DNA from: CAIYRG01 sp964494505
GTDB lineage: Bacteria; Pseudomonadota; Alphaproteobacteria; Micropepsales; Micropepsaceae
Direction: 5' to 3'
Assembly (NCBI GenBank): GCA_964494505.1
Contig: CAZBRO010000013.1
Location: 66,228-130,227, forward strand
Length of the DNA: 64,000 nt
Every line of letters starts with the position of its first letter. Within the stretch, counting starts at the first letter, position 1. The position numbers and the translations under genes were made by a program. Under the pieces are notes generated by a model. That model was given only the letters and a program-made list of their open reading frames with translations, was not told where the DNA came from and did not search any database. Positions 60,475 to 64,000 of the stretch are shown one piece after another.

Positions 60475-62139
60475 ATGATGCTCAAGGATTGCCTCAAGGG
60501 TGGAATCGCGGTTTGCGCGTTGCTTATGGTTTCGCATGGGGCTGTTGCAGTCGAAAATGCCGGCTCCCTCAAGGGCATTGTCAAAGACGGCTCCGGCAAG
60601 CCGATATCGGGCGCATTCGTGAAATTGCGCAACGCGGAGCGCCGCTTGACCTTCATGGTGGTCAGCAAGGACGGCGGAGCGTTCGAAGCGAAAGACCTTC
60701 CGGCGGGCCAATATACGGCCGAAGGCGTCGGCGGCGAGATGGAGAGCAAGGTTTCGCAGCCGGTCACGCTCAAAGCCGGCGGCAGTGCCTCGCTAAGCGT
60801 CGCGCTCGCAGAGAAACGCGGGGCATCGCTTCCGGCGGCATGGCCGGACAGATTGCCGAACGCTCAAATTCCAAAACCCGAAGCGGTCAAATTGCCGGAA
60901 GGCGAGGGCAAGTCCCTGGTCGAGGCCAAATGCAATGTTTGCCACGACTCTGCGCGAATCGTCGCCAGCCGCACCAGCCAGAAGAATTGGGAGCACACGA
61001 TCTGGTCGATGCGGCAGAACATGGCCGCTGCCAATCTGCCCGACATCAGCGACAAAGAAGCGGCCACCATCGAAACCTATTTGGTGAAGAACTTCCCCAA
61101 TGTGGTCCCCTACAACGAAAACAATCGGTTACCCAAGAGGACGCTTGAAGGCAACGCACGCGACTATCGTGTGGTCACATTCCGGTTGGACCCCGAGTTC
61201 GCCGAGCCGCACGATATTGCCGTCGATCCGACGGGAATAGCCTGGGCGGCAAAACGCGGGGGACAGAATCTTGCGGGCGGCAAGCTCATCCGTTTTGATC
61301 CGCACACGCTTGAGATCACAGAAATCAATGCACCACCGGGCGGCGCGGCGCCATCTCGCCGCCGCTTGGGCAACCCTCAGGTCGGACCCGACGGCGTGTT
61401 GTGGACGGCCGACGCCCCCAACAAACGGTGGCTGAGCTTCGACACAAAGACACACAAATTCATCAACTATTTCGTACCGGACGGACATATTGCCGGCGGC
61501 AACAGCATGGCGCTCAATCACGCGAACGGCATGGTCTGGTCGACTGATGAGCGCAACGGAATCTATTCGCTCGATCCGAAAACGGGGCAATGGAATTTCT
61601 ACCGGACGCCCACCACCGGTTCCGGCGCATATGGCATTGCGCTCGCCGGTGACGGTTCCCCCTGGTTTGCCGAAGACAGGATCGACCGCATCGGTCATCT
61701 GGACCTGCGGACCGGCAAGATCGAAGAGCTTCCCATCAAAGACCAAGGCGAGAGCATTCTGCCGCGCCGGATGAATTCCGACGGCGACGGGAATATCTGG
61801 GTTGGCCTCTGGGACGCCGGCAAACTCATGAAGATCGATTACAAGACCAAGAAGATGACGATCTTCACTCCTCCGACGAAAGATGCTGGATGCTATTCGG
61901 TCACGGTAGACAAGAAGAACAACATCATCTGGGTCAGCGAACAGGCCGTGGACAAGATCGGCCGCTTCGATCCCAAGACGAATACATGGATGGAGTTCTC
62001 CCTGCCTGACTCGCAGAGTGACCCTCGGCGCATCGAAATCGATCCGACAGATCCCAACCGAATTTTCTTCAGCGGTAATACGGCCAATGTCATCGGGTTC
62101 ATCGAATACTCCCCTGCCGCCAACAACGAGCGCAGCTAG
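60475..62139 (+). CDS. Exported haem c / Vgb-like beta-propeller with carboxypeptidase-regulatory-like domain
   Basis: A 554-residue multidomain protein: signal peptide (GIAVCALLMVSHGAVAVE); a carboxypeptidase-regulatory-like beta-sandwich (about 25-105, SLKGIVKDGSGKPISGAFVK); a haem c site C153-N-V-C156-H157 in a short cytochrome domain; then a propeller of virginiamycin B lyase type (EPHDIAVDPTGIAWAA, GNPQVGPDGVLWTADAPN, GDGNIWVGLWDAGKLMKID). True Vgb opens streptogramin rings; the fused haem makes an oxidoreductase or sensor role more likely. AAGGAG lies eight bases before the ATG at 60475 (GTG at 60469 is too close). It follows the receptor gene by 65 bases and is likely in the same regulon. 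Confidence 0.8.
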   Translation: MMLKDCLKGGIAVCALLMVSHGAVAVENAGSLKGIVKDGSGKPISGAFVKLRNAERRLTFMVVSKDGGAFEAKDLPAGQYTAEGVGGEMESKVSQPVTLKAGGSASLSVALAEKRGASLPAAWPDRLPNAQIPKPEAVKLPEGEGKSLVEAKCNVCHDSARIVASRTSQKNWEHTIWSMRQNMAAANLPDISDKEAATIETYLVKNFPNVVPYNENNRLPKRTLEGNARDYRVVTFRLDPEFAEPHDIAVDPTGIAWAAKRGGQNLAGGKLIRFDPHTLEITEINAPPGGAAPSRRRLGNPQVGPDGVLWTADAPNKRWLSFDTKTHKFINYFVPDGHIAGGNSMALNHANGMVWSTDERNGIYSLDPKTGQWNFYRTPTTGSGAYGIALAGDGSPWFAEDRIDRIGHLDLRTGKIEELPIKDQGESILPRRMNSDGDGNIWVGLWDAGKLMKIDYKTKKMTIFTPPTKDAGCYSVTVDKKNNIIWVSEQAVDKIGRFDPKTNTWMEFSLPDSQSDPRRIEIDPTDPNRIFFSGNTANVIGFIEYSPAANNERS

Positions 62140-62165
62140 GGATAATTTATGAATTGAGTCGCATA

Positions 62166-62195
62166 ATCCGGCCTGCGCTGCGAAGCGCGGGCCGG
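62166..62195. terminator. Strong hairpin after the Vgb-like gene
   Basis: A 13-bp stem (62166-62178 with 62183-62195, one T-G wobble, loop GCGA) lies 27 bases after the stop at 62139. There is no T tract, so Rho-independent activity is uncertain; position supports transcript-end function. A second 7-bp hairpin, GGTCCCG/CGGGACC, follows at 62239-62257. Confidence 0.5.
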
Positions 62196-62415
62196 AGCGG
62201 GGCCGCTGCCGCAAACATTCGCGCCGGTTCCGGGGAGTGGTCCCGCTATTCGGGACCGAACCTGGGGCGGTCGCGCGGTAGCCCTCGACCCGGCACCCGC
62301 CGACCCGCATCGTAGAACATTCCGCCTATCACCGGCTTCGCATGCGCCTTGGCGTTCTCCAGGGATTTCAGTTTTAGAAATCATATTGCAGAAGCGTGAG
62401 CTTCTTTTGGCACTT

Positions 62416-62946
62416 CTACCCCATTTCGCTGGCAGCCGGCTTCCACGCAAAGTCAAATTCAATATCCTCATGCCTATTAAGGTAATCGAAAACATCGGCC
62501 GTGTGATTCGAACCACAAGGCATATAAACGACGCGCTTGCCGTCGTTTACGAACGCTGAATAAATTCTGTCAGCGAGAGATTTCGACCTTTGTTTAAATG
62601 GTCCATGAAAGGGGTCTTCGTCCTGATCCGGGTGGGCAAAGACACCAACGAGGCCGGGAACATTGAAGTCGTTGGAAATATCTCCTGGAAACGGCCATGG
62701 GGCATATCTCCCAGGTAACCCATGCTCCCATATGATCCGTGAGTTGAGGGGATCAATCACGGGAGGGTGTCTCAGGATATATTTTGTGACTGCCATATCA
62801 ATTTGGTCGTCGTGTGTTTCGCCCAAGAACACGACTTTAAGACTGCATTTGCACGAATTCGCAATCTGATTCGAGAGGTAAGGGATGATCTTGTCCGCGC
62901 TGCCTTTTACACTTGCAAATTTGAAGCCATGCTTATGTCCCGCCAT
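62416..62946 (-). CDS. Unknown 176-aa protein with GETH motif
   Basis: A cytoplasmic-looking protein of 176 residues: no signal peptide, several Trp and His residues, and codon use less GC-rich than the neighbours. Near residue 42 it has KVVFLGETHDDQID, which resembles the GExH motif of the haem-binding/TIKI/erythromycin-esterase superfamily, with a second possible site HPDQDEDPFHG and SNHTADVFD near the end. The length is short for that superfamily, so the match is weak. CCAGGAGAG precedes the ATG at 62946, a good ribosome site. It may have arrived by horizontal transfer. Confidence 0.6.
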   Translation of the reverse strand: MAGHKHGFKFASVKGSADKIIPYLSNQIANSCKCSLKVVFLGETHDDQIDMAVTKYILRHPPVIDPLNSRIIWEHGLPGRYAPWPFPGDISNDFNVPGLVGVFAHPDQDEDPFHGPFKQRSKSLADRIYSAFVNDGKRVVYMPCGSNHTADVFDYLNRHEDIEFDFAWKPAASEMG

Positions 62947-63255
62947 GGCGACTCTCCTGGTTTGAGTTACGCAATCCAGCCAATAAGACGTCCGTCACCG
63001 TTTGCGGCGGCGGCTGCCACTACGGCTCTCGCCCTCTTCGAGATGAAGCTGCAAGTTGATCGGCATTGCGAGCTAGCCGATCGATCCAGCCACCCTGGCC
63101 AAAGAATGGCACCGCGGGAGAAATCCCGGAAGTGCAAAAGCGCGAAATTTTTGTCTGGTTGCGCTCACTCCGCTGTTCAGCCGTGCTGCTTTCGATGGAT
63201 GCACACTATTCAAATATTGGCTAAATGGATTACACGATACACACTTGCGACCACT
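62947..63255. other. Intergenic/degenerate stretch
   Basis: About 300 bases upstream of the GETH gene with AT-rich patches. Open frames here lack ribosome sites and protein-like composition. No RNA gene or repeat is recognised. Confidence 0.3.
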
Positions 63256-63420
63256 TCAAGCGCGGCAGTTTCCTTCGATGAACTCCTCGTGCGCCTGCAT
63301 GGTATCGACGCAACGCCGGACCATGGTGCGAACGTCATCGAGGCCCGTTCGGATCGCCTGATCGGTCAGCGTGTCGACCATCGGCTCGTAGCCGCGCGGG
63401 CGTATGGCCTGGCCTATCAT
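63256..63420 (-). CDS. Possible small helical protein (54 aa)
   Basis: A short open frame starting MIGQAIRPRGYEPMVDTLTD and continuing with amphipathic helical sequence to NCRA. Third positions are GC-rich, as in real genes of this genome. It could be the end of a longer gene broken upstream, since the open frame runs back over the lipase-like fragment on the other strand. An alternative start is the ATG at 63381. No family is recognised. Confidence 0.3.
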   Translation of the reverse strand: MIGQAIRPRGYEPMVDTLTDQAIRTGLDDVRTMVRRCVDTMQAHEEFIEGNCRA

Positions 63421-63449
63421 CAGAAAGAGCCAACTTCCGATCGGGAATA

Positions 63450-63911
63450 GTGTTCGGCTTTGGCACTGCCGCTCTGGGGGCCGCACTTGAGCTGGCGGAT
63501 GCAGCCGAGCAGATTGCGCGCCAGTTGGACGTGCCGCTGATCGCGACCGGGCAGAGTCAAGCGGGCGGCACGGCACAATTGCAGGTAGCTTCAATCGTCA
63601 CGCGGCCGGGGTGGCGCGGCTTTGTCACCTTTAATGCGACGTGCTCGCCGGGTTCCATCCAGCGGCTCGGTGTTGAGCCGTCGCGATTGCCTGGGGTCAA
63701 TTTCGCAAAGGATCTGGATCCATTCGTCGGGCCGAACACCTGGCTTGCGAACGGCATCGGACTCCAAATCTATATTCACGCCGACGGATCGGGGAGCTTT
63801 GTGCCAGGAGCATCCTTCGTGAACGCGGCGCTCCATCCGACTGAACACTTCCTTGATAGTTTCAAAGATATTTCGCTCTCTGCCATAGTGGAGTCCTTGT
63901 TGGCCACGTGA
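63450..63911 (+). pseudogene. Lipase-like (alpha/beta-hydrolase) fragment, probably N-terminally truncated
   Basis: A 153-residue open frame from GTG at 63450. It has VPLIATGQSQAGGTAQLQVA, which looks like a nucleophile elbow G-Q-S-Q-A-G, then FVTFNATCS, a possible acid in FAKDLDPFVGPNTW and a possible catalytic His in HPTEHFLDSF. The order Ser-Asp-His and the TFNA segment resemble class 3 lipases or the DUF2974 group. The normal N-terminal half of such a fold is missing, and no convincing ribosome site is visible. A truncated remnant is therefore more likely than a whole gene. Confidence 0.4.
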
Positions 63912-63948
63912 TCCGCGCGTCAAACGCTCGAATTTGATTCGCGGTCAC

Positions 63949-64000
63949 TAGGCGGCGTGGACAAATTCCTTGACGCGTGAAACCCGAATTGATTCAAGGC
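63949..64000 (-). CDS. Possible C-terminal end of a gene running in from the right edge
   Basis: On the minus strand the frame is open from the window edge to a TAG at 63949-63951 and reads LESIRVSRVKEFVHAA at its end. It is protein-like but only 16 codons long, too short to identify. Confidence 0.2.

Noticed and set aside
60475..62139. Virginiamycin B lyase as a resistance gene.
   Set aside because: Only the propeller fold is similar; the fused haem c and regulatory-like domains and the export signal make streptogramin lyase activity unlikely.
1..64000. CRISPR arrays, tRNA or rRNA genes, prophage or transposase genes.
   Set aside because: No regular short repeats with spacers, no cloverleaf or rRNA sequence and no recombinase or transposase motifs were seen on reading both strands.

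Overview
The window is high-GC bacterial DNA (clearly above 60% GC by eye) with GC-rich third codon positions and dense operons. The gene set points to an alphaproteobacterium: an Lrp/AsnC regulator divergent from thioredoxin reductase, Tat-exported oxidases, IorAB-type molybdenum hydroxylases, a FecI/FecR/TonB-receptor unit and REP-like palindromes. Genus is not decidable by eye; Micropepsales/Rhizomicrobium-like or Caulobacterales-like are only guesses.

Layout. 1-1395: edge of trxB, an Lrp/AsnC regulator and a maleylacetoacetate isomerase-like GST. 1539-7844: a five-gene plus-strand operon (imelysin, multicopper oxidase, di-heme oxidoreductase, second imelysin, DUF1513 protein) behind a Fur-box-like sequence, which looks like a periplasmic iron handling/uptake system. 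7848-13932: RND permease plus adaptor, divergent from an MFS exporter. 14000-14949: 1-Cys peroxiredoxin and a 56-aa small protein. 15355-19835: two-subunit molybdenum hydroxylase, a monoheme cytochrome and a YVTN propeller protein. 19954-23437: glycosyltransferase-like/TPR protein, MFS transporter, YkgJ-type cysteine-cluster protein. 23485-31633: complete kdp potassium system (small ORF, kdpF, A, B, C, D, E), followed by two more single-span small membrane proteins with similar AT-rich upstream boxes. 32522-35653: a second RND permease without an adaptor.

36270-54701 is the most striking region: a two-gene Tc toxin locus. The first gene encodes a TcB-TcC fusion (SpvB, FG-GAP-like repeats, TcB middle domains, RHS core, variable C-terminal tail). 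The second, 58 bases later, encodes a TcA-like subunit of about 3535 residues, roughly 1000 longer than Photorhabdus TcdA, with extra N-terminal beta-sandwich domains and a PA14-like insert. The BC fusion would form the cocoon that encloses the tail, and TcA the injection channel.

54723-62139: a c-type cytochrome, then an ECF sigma/FecR/TonB receptor set (receptor with an STN signalling domain) followed by a haem-containing Vgb-like beta-propeller. 62140-64000 is looser, lower in GC and partly fragmentary: a 176-aa unknown with a GETH motif and a probable truncated lipase-like fragment.
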